From an uncultured Oscillospiraceae bacterium (GTDB lineage Bacteria; Bacillota; Clostridia; Oscillospirales; Ruminococcaceae): a DNA stretch of 64,000 nucleotides. A model generated the notes under the pieces. The model saw nothing but the letters and a program-made list of their open reading frames with translations, searched no databases and was not told the origin of the DNA. The stretch covers positions 16,971 to 80,970 of the forward strand of contig CAKSKU010000012.1 in the NCBI GenBank assembly GCA_934465295.1. Direction: 5' to 3'. Positions 26,081 to 35,588 of this stretch are shown here, piece after piece; positions within the stretch are counted from its first letter, which is position 1; each line of letters starts with the position of its first letter. The position numbers and the translations under genes were made by a program.

Positions 26081-29000
26081 ATGAAGAAAAAAACAGGCTT
26101 TAGCAGACTCGTTGCAGGGCTTACCGCATTTCTGCTCGTGCTTACTCCTATGCCGTTCGGCGAAATGGGAATTTCAAACGGCATTGGTATGGCTGTAAGC
26201 GCAGAAGAAAGCACTGCCGCAGACGAAAACAGCTCCGACAGCGGTGGCGATCAGAACGATGCCGACAACGGTGAAGATCAGAACGACACCGACAACGGCG
26301 ATGAAAACAGCTCTGACGGCGGTGAAAACGGCTCCGATGAGGACGAAGCTGCTTCGGACGGCGATGAATCAGACAAAAATGAAGCAGTTATGCAGGAAGC
26401 ATGGATCAGCGATGATGACAATGAGCTTGCCGACAGCGATGAGCTTTTCAGCGAATATGTTGACAGAGTTTTCTATGGGTACACCGATATTGCGACCTTT
26501 TCAAATCCGAATTACGGATACCAAAGCCTTACAACGGCGGGAGAAAAGGAGATTTACAACAGCCTTAAACCCATCATCGCCCAGATCGCAAGCGGTAAGA
26601 GAGCAAGTACTGCGATAGAATTACAAACGACCAATCAGTGGGTATATTCCGATAAATCCTTCAGGAAGATACACAAGGCACTTCTCAGCGATCTTCCCTA
26701 TGATTTGTATTGGTATGATAAGACCGAAGGCATATATGTAAGGCATGATTCATCTTCATATAAGAATTTTATATTCAGCTTTACTGTTTCGGCTGATTAT
26801 GCAGGTTCGGGTGAATATACTGTCGATACAGCAAAGACGGGTGCTGCTTCAAATGCTGCAGCAAATGCAAAAGAGATCGTGGATAATTATGCAAAATTAA
26901 GCGATTATTCCAAGCTTTACGGATATCTCACGACGATATGCGATCTTGTTGAATACGATCATGACGCAGTGAAGAACGACAGAGATTACGGCGACCCCTG
27001 GCAGATAATCTATGCTTTTGACAACGACCCGACGACCAACATCGTATGCGAGGGCTATTCAAAGGCATTCAAGTATCTCTGCGACCTCAGCACTTTCAAG
27101 AATTCTTCCATAAGTTGTGCTATTGCTACGGGTAATGCAGGCGGTCCGCACATGTGGAACATCGTTTCCATCGATGATGTTTCCTATACAGCCGATCTTA
27201 CCAACTGCGACAACGGTTCTTTCGGCTATCCCAGCTATATTTTCCTTAAGGGAATGAAAAACCCGACAGCTACCGGATTTACGGCAGTCGGAATAAACGG
27301 AAAGTCATTGAAGTACACTTATGACTCCGATATGACGTTATTGTATTCTTCAGAATTCCTTACCGTTTCTGATACGGATTATGTTTCCGGCGAAGCAAAG
27401 TGTACTGTCAACGTTAACGATGATGCGCTGACGCTTTATGTAAACGGCGAACCCGCAGAAAGCTCCTCTGTGACTGTATATGCAGGCGATGAGCTCGGAG
27501 TTTCCGTAAGGATCAAGGATATCCTCAACAAAAAGATCAATTATACATGCACAGGTGCAACATGCAATGTTGAAAAGTATTATAACGATGACTATACCTG
27601 CTTTTGGGATGAACTCGATCTTGTTGATTTTGAGGAAAACGGTGCAAAACTTGACATCGACCTTGCTGACAGCAGCTGGAGCGAGGAAGAGCTTGCGAAG
27701 TATGTCAAGCTTGATAAGGTAAGCAGTATAAGTGTTTACCCATACAGCACCGAAAGCGGCGAACCCAATTATGATGATCCGCTCACAAACGACGATTATT
27801 ACCCCGTAGGTATGAAGGTACGCATCACAGCCGGCGAAAGTGAGGTTGCCCAGGGACCTTTATGCGTAAACGGAGTAGAGGCAGTCGGCTCGTTTAACAG
27901 CGACAGAGTATATGAGGCAGACTTTTATCTTACAAGCGTAAACGGTACGGCAACGATCATCATTGCAAACACAAACCGGGGATATATATACAATGCGGGC
28001 AGCGGCATAACAGGCTATGTTAACGGCGGTGCAATAGAAAACGGCACTTTTGTCCAAAGCGGAAAGGTCATCGAGTTCAAGGTTAAAATTGATGATCTCA
28101 TAGATCACAAGCTTATGATAAACGATTTGGAATATAATCCGACGCTCGATGATGTGTACCATAGATTTTTAATAAGTAAATATACGGTCGGCAGTTCAAA
28201 CATCAACGCAGAGCTTGTTGAAGAAAAGTGGGACTATGACGAGCTTTCCAAATATGTAAAGCTTGTATTCGACGACGGACTTATGGTTTTCGCAGTTGAC
28301 GGAAATTCGGAATATGATGCAGATCAGCAGGTTGAGCCGGACGCTATTTTTGAAAGCGGAGAATATTATACAAAAGGTTATTATATAGAGATATATGACT
28401 CGGGAGAATATGCTAAGGGAAGAGATATCCTTATAAATAATAAGTCCTATAAGCTCAATCTTGACAAAAAAGGAAATTACTACCTCAGATATCTTGTAAA
28501 CTGTCAGGAAGACACCCTTAACATTGAATTTGAATCAAAAGTCTCCGTTATTATAGACGGCTCCAAAACGGGCTTTGACACGCTCGATGAAGCCCTTGCA
28601 TACATCAAAAAGAACGGAAGCGGCAAGGACGTTAAGGTTTCCCTCAATCAGGAAATGACCATAACAAAGCTTGCTATTCCGACAAATGTATCAAGTTTCT
28701 GGATTGTAGGCAGCCCCAAGGTAAAGATCAGCTTCGATATGACAACGCTTGCTGTCCCTGTTAATACAACGTTCGATATCTGGGGAGACGGCGAAAATCT
28801 CAAGCCTATCACCATCAGCGTTGCGGCAGGCAAGACGCTTGATTACAATTCATTCACGCATTACGGCGAAGCTGTAACAGTAAAGGGTACAAATACCTCT
28901 GTTCTCAATATCAATAATTACCTTACAGTCGGCGGTATCTCCACCTTTGGCAAGGTAAACGTTGCTGACAACGTGGCTGTCTCGGTCGAGGGCAATGTAA

Positions 29001-32000
29001 CGGGCGTTAAGCTTTTCAACGGCGACTTGTGGCTCAAAGATCCGACGTACACAGCAACTATCACGACATTCGGAAAGGGTACTGTTCGCCTTTATGACCA
29101 TGACGGCAAAAATGCAAAGGTGACTGTTGCCGATGTTGACGAGTACCTTAATGTTCAGCTGGTCGATCCGAATACTACAAATTTTACCGCAGTTGAAAGC
29201 GGAAGAACTATCCTCTGGGCAGGCTCAACAAAGGACTTCACCGGTAATGTGACGGTTTCCAACCAAACTCCATCCGGTCAGCCGCTCAATGCATATCTGT
29301 ACGGCAAGGAGATCAAGGCTGAATACGGCGGAGCCATAACGGTCGATGACGGTGACAAAACGAGGTCATTCCCAAATCTTGACCTCGCTCTCAAATCAGT
29401 GACCGACCCGAATAAGCAGTATGCAATTTCATTAAATGAGGACGCAGAGGTTTCAAAGCTCACGCTCCCCAAAACAGCAGACACTATTGTATTCAACGGC
29501 TCGGGTACTCTTAAGCTCAATATGACGGCACTGTCCATTCCCGTAAACACATCCTTCTATATCGATGTTATCGGAACGAACGCAAAGCCGCTTGCTATTA
29601 CCGTTACGGCAGGAAAGACACTTCTTATAGGTCGTGACGCAGCAAATATCGGCGCAGTAAAGGGTACAAATACATCAAAGCTTTATGTACTCCGGAACAA
29701 TACCGTTGACAGCATTGCAACATTTGAACGAATAACCGTCGGAAACGATGCGGTACTTACAGTAAAGGGAAATGTTACGGCATTGTCGCTCCTCCGAGGC
29801 AGCATTGCATTGCCGAATGTAAAGTCTGCCGCAGTCATAACAAAGGCTGAGGGTGCAGGCGTTATCCTTACAGATGCTGACGGAAAAAATGCAAAGGTCA
29901 CTTTGACTGATGTTGTCGATGAGATCATAGTTTGCTTGGTTGACAGCAGTAATAATATTATTAAGCTCCAAAACGGCAGATCGATACTTACCGCAGGCGG
30001 AAAGACAGACTTTACCGGCAAGGTCACAGTTAAGAATCTGTCGACATCGGGCAAGCAGCTCAATGCTTTTCTCTACGGCAAGGATATCAGAGCCGAATAT
30101 GCGGGTGCGATAACTCTTGACGATGGCACTGATGCGAAAAATTATCCTAACCTTGACCTTGCGTTCAAGGCTGTGAACGATGTTTCAAAGGACTATACAT
30201 TAACGCTCAATGAGGACATCACTGTTTCAAAGCTCACTATTCCGAAAACAGCAAAGAGCATCACATTTGACGGCACAGGTTCTCTTAACCTCAATATGAC
30301 AGCGCTCACTCTGCCTGTCGATACAACGTTCAAGACCGTGCTCTACGGCGTGAATGCAAAGCCGCTTGCGATAACGGTTGCGGCAGGAAAGAAGCTTGAC
30401 CTCTCCAAAGCATTTAAGGTAACAGTTAAGGGAACAAAGACCTCTGTTCTCAATATTAACGATTATGCTAGGCTCAATGGTATTGTGACATTCGGCGAGG
30501 TAAATGTTGCCGATCGCACTGCAGTCTCCGTTGACGGCAATGTCACCGCAGTAACACACTTTAACGGCGATTTATATCTCAAAAATCCGAAATATACAGC
30601 GAATATCACAAACTTCGGAACGGGAAAAGTCGTCCTTTACGAGATCGACGGAAAGATCGCCAAGTTAACTGTCGGCAATATTGACGATAACGGTAAACTG
30701 AGAATGGAGATCGTCGATAATTACTCCAGCACGCTCCCGCTCGCAGACGGAAGGACTCTCCTCTATGCAGGCGGCAAGGATAACTTCACCGAAAGAGTAA
30801 CGATCGTAAACGAAAGCACGACCGGAAAGCAGCTCACCGCTTTCCTTTACGGCAAGGAGATCAGAGCCGAATATGCGGGTGCGATAACTCTTGACGATGG
30901 CACTGATGCGAAAAATTATCCTAACCTTGACCTTGCGCTCAAGGCTGTGAACGATGTTTCAAAGGACTATACATTAACGCTCAATGAGAACATCACCGTT
31001 TCAAAGCTCACTATCCCGAAAACCGCAAAGAGCATTACATTTGACGGCACAGATTATCTTAAACTCAACATGACAGCACTCGCTCTGCCTGTCGATACAA
31101 CGTTCGAGACCAATCTTGTCGGCGCAAATGCAAAGCCGCTTGCTATAACCGTTGCGGCAGGAAAGAAGCTTGACCTCTCTAAAGCAAATAATATAACAGT
31201 TAAGGGAACAAAGACATCTGTTCTCAATATCAGCAGTTATGCTACGATCAATGGTATTTCGACCTTCGGCGAGGTAAATGTTGCTGATGGTATTCCACTT
31301 GACGTTGACGGCAGTGTCACCGCAGTAACACATTTTAACGGTGCATTATGGCTCATGGATCCGAAAAACACAGCTAATATCACAAACTTCGGAACGGGCG
31401 AGATCGTTCTCTGCGATATCGACGGAAAGATCGCCAAGGTTACTGTCGGCAATGTTGACGCAAACGGCGAATTAAGGGTGAGGATCATCAATAGCGGTTT
31501 CGATCCGATCAATATTGCAGGTGGAAAAACTCTCCTCTTTGCAGGCGGAAAGGATAACTTCACCGAAAGAGTAAAGATCGTAAACACAAGCATGACCGGA
31601 AAGAAGCTTACTGCTTCCCTTTATGGCAAGGAGATCAGAGCCGAATACGCCGAAGCAGTGACCCTGCTCGAGGACGGCAGCGAGGTGCTCGGAAAATTCC
31701 CGAACCTTGACCTCGCTTTCAAGCAGATCGGAAACTCTGCGGGAAATTATACAATACAGCTCAACGACAGCATTGCTGTTTCAAAGCTCACACTCCCCAA
31801 AAATGCCATCAGTATTATATTTAATGGCGAGGGAAGCCTTGACCTCAATATGACTGCATTGGCAATTCCAACTAATACATTCTTTTATGTTCCCATAAAA
31901 GGAACAAACGCAAAGCCGCTTGCAATAACTGTTGCGGCAGGAAAGGGTCTGGCGTTCAGCGATGGTTGTTTCGTATCAAATATCGGCGCAGTAAAGGGCG

Positions 32001-32881
32001 GAAAGAATTCGATCTTCTCCAATAAAGAAGAAAATACCGTAGACAGCATTGCATCGATCGCTAATTTGATGGCATACGAACCTCTTACCGTAACGGGAAA
32101 TGTCACCGGCGTAACATACTTTGAAGGAAAGTTCAAACTCCCCAATGCAAAATCAACATTTACGGCTACGTACTTCGTTGGAGATGCATCGATTGGTCTT
32201 GTCGATAATAACGGTTCATTTGCAAAGGTGACTACTTCGGGTGTCGGCAGTTTGGACAAATACCTTGATATCACTGTTCTTGATGGTAATGGCAGCGCTA
32301 TAACTCTTCCGAGCGGAAAGACTGTTCTTTATTCAAGTGCAAAGTATGACATTACAAATTATATAAGGATCACGAATAAAACATCAGCGAACAATGATCT
32401 TACAGCTAAGCCTTACGGCAAGGAGATCAAGGCTGTCAATACCGAAGCAGTATCTCTTAAAGCTGACGGAAATAAGATTGGAAGCTTTGCAACCCTTGAA
32501 GAGGCATTTGCAGCAATGAATGAAAGTAAGAATTACGTTCTCACCATCAATGACGATCTCTATGTGACGAAGTTCGTATTCCCCACAAAGGCAGTTTTCG
32601 TCTACATCGGTGGTTCAGGCAATACGCTCTTCCTTTCAAATATTTCGGCAATAACAGTAAACTGTGACATCACGTTCGAGAACATAACGATCAGCAACAC
32701 AAAGTCATATACGCTCACAGCCAAGAAGAACCTTACATTGTATAATGTCACATCTGACTGCCTGACAGCTATAAAGGGTACATCAAGTCATATTTATGAT
32801 GAAAGGGAAAATAACCTCACCTTCACAGGCAAGAACGGCACAGAACAGACAAAGATCACAGGTTTTGGCAACAGAAGATAA
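26081..32881 (+). CDS. Giant secreted transglutaminase-like / beta-repeat protein
   Basis: A 2266-residue protein. Residues 1-41 are a signal peptide (MKKKTGFSR, hydrophobic core, cleavage near 'AVSAEES'). Residues ~42-120 are an Asp/Glu/Asn/Gly-rich acidic linker. Residues ~120-420 hold a transglutaminase-like cysteine-protease-fold domain with a visible triad: Cys323 in 'IVCEGYSKAFKYL', His357 in 'GGPHMWNIV' and Asp372 in 'YTADLTNCD'. Two or three ~130-residue beta domains follow, then five ~257-residue modules and a sixth partial one, starting near nt 28543, 29320, 30100, 30870, 31640 and 32430. No LPXTG motif or C-terminal anchor is visible. The ending 'KITGFGNRR' is abrupt, in mid-module. 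GAGGGGGAAAG precedes the ATG. Likely role is cell-surface or extracellular scaffold with a cross-linking or peptidase-like head; function unproven. Confidence 0.88.
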   Translation: MKKKTGFSRLVAGLTAFLLVLTPMPFGEMGISNGIGMAVSAEESTAADENSSDSGGDQNDADNGEDQNDTDNGDENSSDGGENGSDEDEAASDGDESDKNEAVMQEAWISDDDNELADSDELFSEYVDRVFYGYTDIATFSNPNYGYQSLTTAGEKEIYNSLKPIIAQIASGKRASTAIELQTTNQWVYSDKSFRKIHKALLSDLPYDLYWYDKTEGIYVRHDSSSYKNFIFSFTVSADYAGSGEYTVDTAKTGAASNAAANAKEIVDNYAKLSDYSKLYGYLTTICDLVEYDHDAVKNDRDYGDPWQIIYAFDNDPTTNIVCEGYSKAFKYLCDLSTFKNSSISCAIATGNAGGPHMWNIVSIDDVSYTADLTNCDNGSFGYPSYIFLKGMKNPTATGFTAVGINGKSLKYTYDSDMTLLYSSEFLTVSDTDYVSGEAKCTVNVNDDALTLYVNGEPAESSSVTVYAGDELGVSVRIKDILNKKINYTCTGATCNVEKYYNDDYTCFWDELDLVDFEENGAKLDIDLADSSWSEEELAKYVKLDKVSSISVYPYSTESGEPNYDDPLTNDDYYPVGMKVRITAGESEVAQGPLCVNGVEAVGSFNSDRVYEADFYLTSVNGTATIIIANTNRGYIYNAGSGITGYVNGGAIENGTFVQSGKVIEFKVKIDDLIDHKLMINDLEYNPTLDDVYHRFLISKYTVGSSNINAELVEEKWDYDELSKYVKLVFDDGLMVFAVDGNSEYDADQQVEPDAIFESGEYYTKGYYIEIYDSGEYAKGRDILINNKSYKLNLDKKGNYYLRYLVNCQEDTLNIEFESKVSVIIDGSKTGFDTLDEALAYIKKNGSGKDVKVSLNQEMTITKLAIPTNVSSFWIVGSPKVKISFDMTTLAVPVNTTFDIWGDGENLKPITISVAAGKTLDYNSFTHYGEAVTVKGTNTSVLNINNYLTVGGISTFGKVNVADNVAVSVEGNVTGVKLFNGDLWLKDPTYTATITTFGKGTVRLYDHDGKNAKVTVADVDEYLNVQLVDPNTTNFTAVESGRTILWAGSTKDFTGNVTVSNQTPSGQPLNAYLYGKEIKAEYGGAITVDDGDKTRSFPNLDLALKSVTDPNKQYAISLNEDAEVSKLTLPKTADTIVFNGSGTLKLNMTALSIPVNTSFYIDVIGTNAKPLAITVTAGKTLLIGRDAANIGAVKGTNTSKLYVLRNNTVDSIATFERITVGNDAVLTVKGNVTALSLLRGSIALPNVKSAAVITKAEGAGVILTDADGKNAKVTLTDVVDEIIVCLVDSSNNIIKLQNGRSILTAGGKTDFTGKVTVKNLSTSGKQLNAFLYGKDIRAEYAGAITLDDGTDAKNYPNLDLAFKAVNDVSKDYTLTLNEDITVSKLTIPKTAKSITFDGTGSLNLNMTALTLPVDTTFKTVLYGVNAKPLAITVAAGKKLDLSKAFKVTVKGTKTSVLNINDYARLNGIVTFGEVNVADRTAVSVDGNVTAVTHFNGDLYLKNPKYTANITNFGTGKVVLYEIDGKIAKLTVGNIDDNGKLRMEIVDNYSSTLPLADGRTLLYAGGKDNFTERVTIVNESTTGKQLTAFLYGKEIRAEYAGAITLDDGTDAKNYPNLDLALKAVNDVSKDYTLTLNENITVSKLTIPKTAKSITFDGTDYLKLNMTALALPVDTTFETNLVGANAKPLAITVAAGKKLDLSKANNITVKGTKTSVLNISSYATINGISTFGEVNVADGIPLDVDGSVTAVTHFNGALWLMDPKNTANITNFGTGEIVLCDIDGKIAKVTVGNVDANGELRVRIINSGFDPINIAGGKTLLFAGGKDNFTERVKIVNTSMTGKKLTASLYGKEIRAEYAEAVTLLEDGSEVLGKFPNLDLAFKQIGNSAGNYTIQLNDSIAVSKLTLPKNAISIIFNGEGSLDLNMTALAIPTNTFFYVPIKGTNAKPLAITVAAGKGLAFSDGCFVSNIGAVKGGKNSIFSNKEENTVDSIASIANLMAYEPLTVTGNVTGVTYFEGKFKLPNAKSTFTATYFVGDASIGLVDNNGSFAKVTTSGVGSLDKYLDITVLDGNGSAITLPSGKTVLYSSAKYDITNYIRITNKTSANNDLTAKPYGKEIKAVNTEAVSLKADGNKIGSFATLEEAFAAMNESKNYVLTINDDLYVTKFVFPTKAVFVYIGGSGNTLFLSNISAITVNCDITFENITISNTKSYTLTAKKNLTLYNVTSDCLTAIKGTSSHIYDERENNLTFTGKNGTEQTKITGFGNRR

Positions 32882-32909
32882 ATCATACTAAGCAAAGACA
32901 GAATACCAA

Positions 32910-32946
32910 TAAAGCCGCCGCACTCAGAACGGGTGCGGCGGCTTTG
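32910..32946 (+). terminator. Terminator after the 2266-residue gene
   Basis: AAAGCCGCCGCAC / GTGCGGCGGCTTT stem followed by GCTTTTT. Confidence 0.85.
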
Positions 32947-32967
32947 CTTTTTAGTAAGAGTATTTTT

Positions 32968-33069
32968 ATACTAATTTTTAAACTGAAAGTGTACAAAAAA
33001 TCAAGCAAAAGCTCGCATATATGGCTTTTGCGCCGATTTTTTGTCTACACTTTGATTAAAAATTAGTAT
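32968..33069 (+). repeat. Dispersed repeat A, copy 3
   Basis: 102 bp, practically identical to copy 1 over its full length. It sits between convergent genes. Confidence 0.92.
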
Positions 33070-33090
33070 TAGCGACTTTTTTAAGCGAGC

Positions 33091-33279
33091 TTATTTCTTA
33101 AGTTTTTTGACAGATGTATAAACCAAAAACGGAAGTGCGATAATATCAGCAATGGCAAGCACGATAGTGACAGCGTCGGGAAGCTTTGCTCCGACAAGAT
33201 TTGTGATCGAAAGCGTCAGCGATATGACCGATATCACAATAAGGCTCAATGCCCAGATAAATCCGTTGTTTTTGTCCAT
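33091..33279 (-). CDS. Small two-segment membrane protein, 62 residues
   Basis: Two hydrophobic stretches ('FIWALSLIVISVISLTLSIT' and 'VTIVLAIADIIALPFLVYTS') joined by 'NLVGAKLPDA', with a basic C-terminus 'SVKKLKK'. A near-perfect AAAAGGAGGTTAAAAAATG start region strongly supports translation. Family not recognised. It stands alone between repeat A3 and the DtxR gene. Confidence 0.8.
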   Translation of the reverse strand: MDKNNGFIWALSLIVISVISLTLSITNLVGAKLPDAVTIVLAIADIIALPFLVYTSVKKLKK

Positions 33280-33448
33280 TTTTTAACCTCCTTTTCCAAA
33301 AATCGAGTGTTTTGTATGCTTTTATTTTACCATATCCTAACGCAAAAATCAACATATAATGGAATTTTGGCATGATCGGGCAAAAAAGCTCCAAAATCAT
33401 CGGATGGCGGCGGAATAACAAAATTTGCAGGAAATTTTTCAGTTTAGC

Positions 33449-33478
33449 TTGACAAACACTGCGGTGAAGTGGTAAAAT
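33449..33478 (+). promoter_or_regulatory. Promoter of the first DtxR-family gene
   Basis: TTGACA, 18-base spacer, TAAAAT. No GTTAGC operator is seen at this promoter. Confidence 0.65.
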
Positions 33479-33534
33479 ATAAATGCAAGATGTACATTTT
33501 GTTTCAAATCAAACATTAAAGTAAAGGAGAACCT

Positions 33535-33912
33535 ATGTCAAAGCTCAGACAATCGGGTGAAGATTACCTCGAAACCATATATATTTTAAGTCAGAAAGGC
33601 GATGTCCGCTCTATTGATATCGCAAATGAGATGAGCGTTTCAAAGCCGAGTGTATGCCGTGCGGTAGGGCTTCTCAAAGAGGGCGGCTTTATAAAAATGG
33701 ACAAGGACGGCTATATAACCTTTACCGAGGAGGGCAGAGCCGCCGCAGCGAGCGTTTATGAGCGCCACACAGTCCTCACCGACTGGCTCGTTGGCATCGG
33801 CGTCAATAAAAAAACGGCTGCCGAGGACGCCTGCCGACTTGAACATAATTTCAGCCAGGAATCCTTTGAGCATCTTAAAACGCATATCGAGACCTATCAT
33901 AAAAAGAAATGA
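33535..33912 (+). CDS. Metal-dependent transcriptional regulator, DtxR/MntR family
   Basis: A 125-residue regulator with an N-terminal winged helix ('SIDIANEMSVSKPSVCRAVG' as the recognition helix region) and a dimerisation/metal-binding domain. Candidate ligands are Asp10 and Glu13 in 'EDYLETIY', a His in 'YERHTVL', and the 'ACRLEHNFS' motif. That last motif matches the Cys-x-x-Glu-His of DtxR/IdeR rather than the Glu-x-x-Glu-His of Mn-specific MntR, which suggests Fe(II) sensing. There is no SH3-like third domain. AAAGGAG precedes the ATG. It is the best candidate for reading the palindromic operators found from 34.0 to 45.4 kb. Confidence 0.9.
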   Translation: MSKLRQSGEDYLETIYILSQKGDVRSIDIANEMSVSKPSVCRAVGLLKEGGFIKMDKDGYITFTEEGRAAAASVYERHTVLTDWLVGIGVNKKTAAEDACRLEHNFSQESFEHLKTHIETYHKKK

Positions 33913-33963
33913 ACCTGCGCATTTGATCTTAAATAAAATTATTGCGGTACAGTGAAGTTATAC

Positions 33964-33993
33964 TTGACAAACATTACTGTGCCGTGTTATACT
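33964..33993 (+). promoter_or_regulatory. Promoter with adjacent metal operator, upstream of DUF3793
   Basis: TTGACA, 18-base spacer, TATACT, followed seven bases later by the operator at 34001. Confidence 0.7.
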
Positions 33994-34000
33994 GTGTACA

Positions 34001-34018
34001 GGTTAGCAAGTGCTAACC
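34001..34018 (+). promoter_or_regulatory. Metal operator 1
   Basis: GGTTAGCAAGTGCTAACC, a perfect palindrome with 8-bp arms and a 2-bp centre; the best match of the fourteen sites in this island. Confidence 0.85.
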
Positions 34019-34071
34019 AAATAAAATGCCGAATTTTGGCTTGCTGCGGATATATCTTTAAAGCGCAGTTT

Positions 34072-34173
34072 ATACTTATTTTTAAACTGAAAGTGTACAA
34101 AAAATCAAGCAAAATCTCGAATAAATGGATTTTGCGCCGATTTTTTGTCTACACTTTGATTAAAAATTAGTAT
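34072..34173 (+). repeat. Dispersed repeat A, copy 4
   Basis: 102 bp, ends ATACTTATTTTTAA and TTAAAAATTAGTAT. It is inserted in the leader between operator 1 and the DUF3793 gene. The remaining bases to 34350 hold no gene I can see. Confidence 0.9.
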
Positions 34174-34355
34174 TATAAGTCGGCGGATGCCCATATTGCG
34201 AAAAATGCTTTGCAAATTTAAGCTTTTTGAGGATTATTTGCAGCAAAATGAGCATAATACATATAATAGTCGGCTGCAAGATGAGGCTTTTTGAAAATGA
34301 CCTTTCAGTGAGATGTTGAGAAGCCTTTGTGAAAACAAATGCAGCTGTACAGTGT

Positions 34356-34373
34356 AGTTAGCAACAGCTAATC
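34356..34373 (+). promoter_or_regulatory. Metal operator 2
   Basis: AGTTAGCAACAGCTAATC, immediately before the DUF3793 ribosome site. Its flank (TGTACAGTGTAGTTAGC) resembles that of operator 1. Confidence 0.75.
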
Positions 34374-34391
34374 AAAAAATGAGGTGATAGT

Positions 34392-34976
34392 ATGTCAAAG
34401 GCAGAGTATACCAGCTTCGGACGAAAGCTTGCGTTCCATACAGCACCGACCCTGCTCGGGATAAAGTGCGCAAGCCTGTTTTCGCTTTCATCTTCGGAAT
34501 TTGACCTTGATTTTCACTCACAGTATTTTAACCGCAGGACTGCGGCGATGGGACTTGCGAGCAGGATATTGTGCAGATGCAAAAACCGCTCGCTCATACT
34601 TGTTTACAGCAGGGAACAGCTTGCAAAACGCCTTTCGGACAGTGCGGTCAGAGCAATACTCGAACGCTATGGCTACACCTCGGATATGACGGTCGGGGAA
34701 TGCCTTGACAGACTTTCGGAGCGCATCGGCGACAGTGGGAGCTTCCCCCACGAGATCGGCATTTTCCTTGGATATCCCGTTGAGGATGTTGTTGGCTTTA
34801 TTGAGAACAAGGGCGAAAATTTCAAGTTCTGCGGTGCTTGGAAGGTCTACGGAAGCGTTGAGAATGCTCGGCGCACATTTGCGGATTACGATAGGTGCAG
34901 AAATTTTCTGTGCAATAAATTAAATGGGGGAGCTGACATTTATCAGACCCTCGTTCAGTCAAAGAATTTATCATAG
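34392..34976 (+). CDS. DUF3793 family protein
   Basis: A 194-residue cytosolic protein. The pattern matches DUF3793: 'FHTAPTLLGIKCASLFSLS', 'NRSLILVYSREQLAKRL', 'SFPHEIGIFLGYPVEDVVGF' and 'CGAWKVYGSVENARRTFADY'. The function is unknown. The family is repeatedly found beside ferrous-iron uptake genes and flavodoxins in Clostridia, as here. GAGGTGA precedes the ATG, and flavodoxin follows after 13 bases. Expression is probably controlled by metal operators 1 and 2. Confidence 0.85.
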   Translation: MSKAEYTSFGRKLAFHTAPTLLGIKCASLFSLSSSEFDLDFHSQYFNRRTAAMGLASRILCRCKNRSLILVYSREQLAKRLSDSAVRAILERYGYTSDMTVGECLDRLSERIGDSGSFPHEIGIFLGYPVEDVVGFIENKGENFKFCGAWKVYGSVENARRTFADYDRCRNFLCNKLNGGADIYQTLVQSKNLS

Positions 34977-34989
34977 GAGGACAAAGTTT

Positions 34990-35397
34990 ATGAAAACAGC
35001 AGTAATTTATTGGAGCGGTACAGGCAATACCGAGGCTATGGCAAAGGCAGTCGCAGAGGGTGCGGACGCAGAGCTTTTCGCAGTTTCCGAATTTTCGGGC
35101 AATGTTGATGATTATGACGCTGTCGCATTCGGCTGTCCTGCAATGGGTGCTGAAATGCTTGAAGAAAGCGAATTTGACCCGTTCTTCACCGAGATCGAGA
35201 GCAGGCTCAGCGGCAAAAAGGTCGGACTTTTTGGCTCTTACGGCTGGGGCGACGGCGAATGGATGAGAAACTGGGAAACCAGAGTTGAGTCTGACGGAGC
35301 TGTTCTCGCTGGCGGCGAGGGCGTTATTGCAAACGATGCTCCGTCCGATGACGACCTTGAAAAGTGCAAGGCTTTGGGCAAGGCTCTTACAGAATAA
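34990..35397 (+). CDS. Flavodoxin
   Basis: A 135-residue short-chain flavodoxin. The FMN-phosphate loop 'YWSGTGNTEAMA' (residues ~6-17) is canonical, and 'VAFGCPAMGAEMLEE' and 'LFGSYGWGDGEWM' supply the isoalloxazine-binding loops. Flavodoxin replaces ferredoxin as electron carrier when iron is short, which fits its position in an iron-regulated operon. An upstream frame begins at 34924, but the ATG at 34990 has AGGAGG at the right distance. Co-transcribed with DUF3793. Confidence 0.94.
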   Translation: MKTAVIYWSGTGNTEAMAKAVAEGADAELFAVSEFSGNVDDYDAVAFGCPAMGAEMLEESEFDPFFTEIESRLSGKKVGLFGSYGWGDGEWMRNWETRVESDGAVLAGGEGVIANDAPSDDDLEKCKALGKALTE

Positions 35398-35500
35398 TTA
35401 CTCATTTTTTACCCAAATATGAACGGTTATCAAAGGCTAACAAAGTTACCTAAAACTAACTGTGTGAGTTTGTGCAGATATACAAATCTGCGAAAAACTA

Positions 35501-35529
35501 TTGACAACGGAGTAAAATGATAGTATTAT
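35501..35529 (+). promoter_or_regulatory. Promoter of the feo genes
   Basis: TTGACA, 17-base spacer, TATTAT; operators 3 and 4 overlap the expected transcription start. A further weak half-site cluster (GTTACCTAAAACTAAC) lies at 35445-35460. Confidence 0.75.
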
Positions 35530-35535
35530 AAGTAT

Positions 35536-35553
35536 GGTTAGTAAAAGCTAACA
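35536..35553 (+). promoter_or_regulatory. Metal operator 3
   Basis: GGTTAGTAAAAGCTAACA, just downstream of the feo -10 box. Confidence 0.8.
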
Positions 35554-35554
35554 T

Positions 35555-35572
35555 AGTTAGCAGTTACTGACC
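35555..35572 (+). promoter_or_regulatory. Metal operator 4
   Basis: AGTTAGCAGTTACTGACC, one base after operator 3; the pair could bind two dimers side by side. Confidence 0.65.
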
Positions 35573-35588
35573 GTACTTAAAGTTCAAA

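Noticed and set aside
28543..32500. Long regular DNA repeats that could be mistaken for a CRISPR array or satellite
   Set aside because: Period ~770 bp, in frame and encoding protein modules; these are coding repeats.
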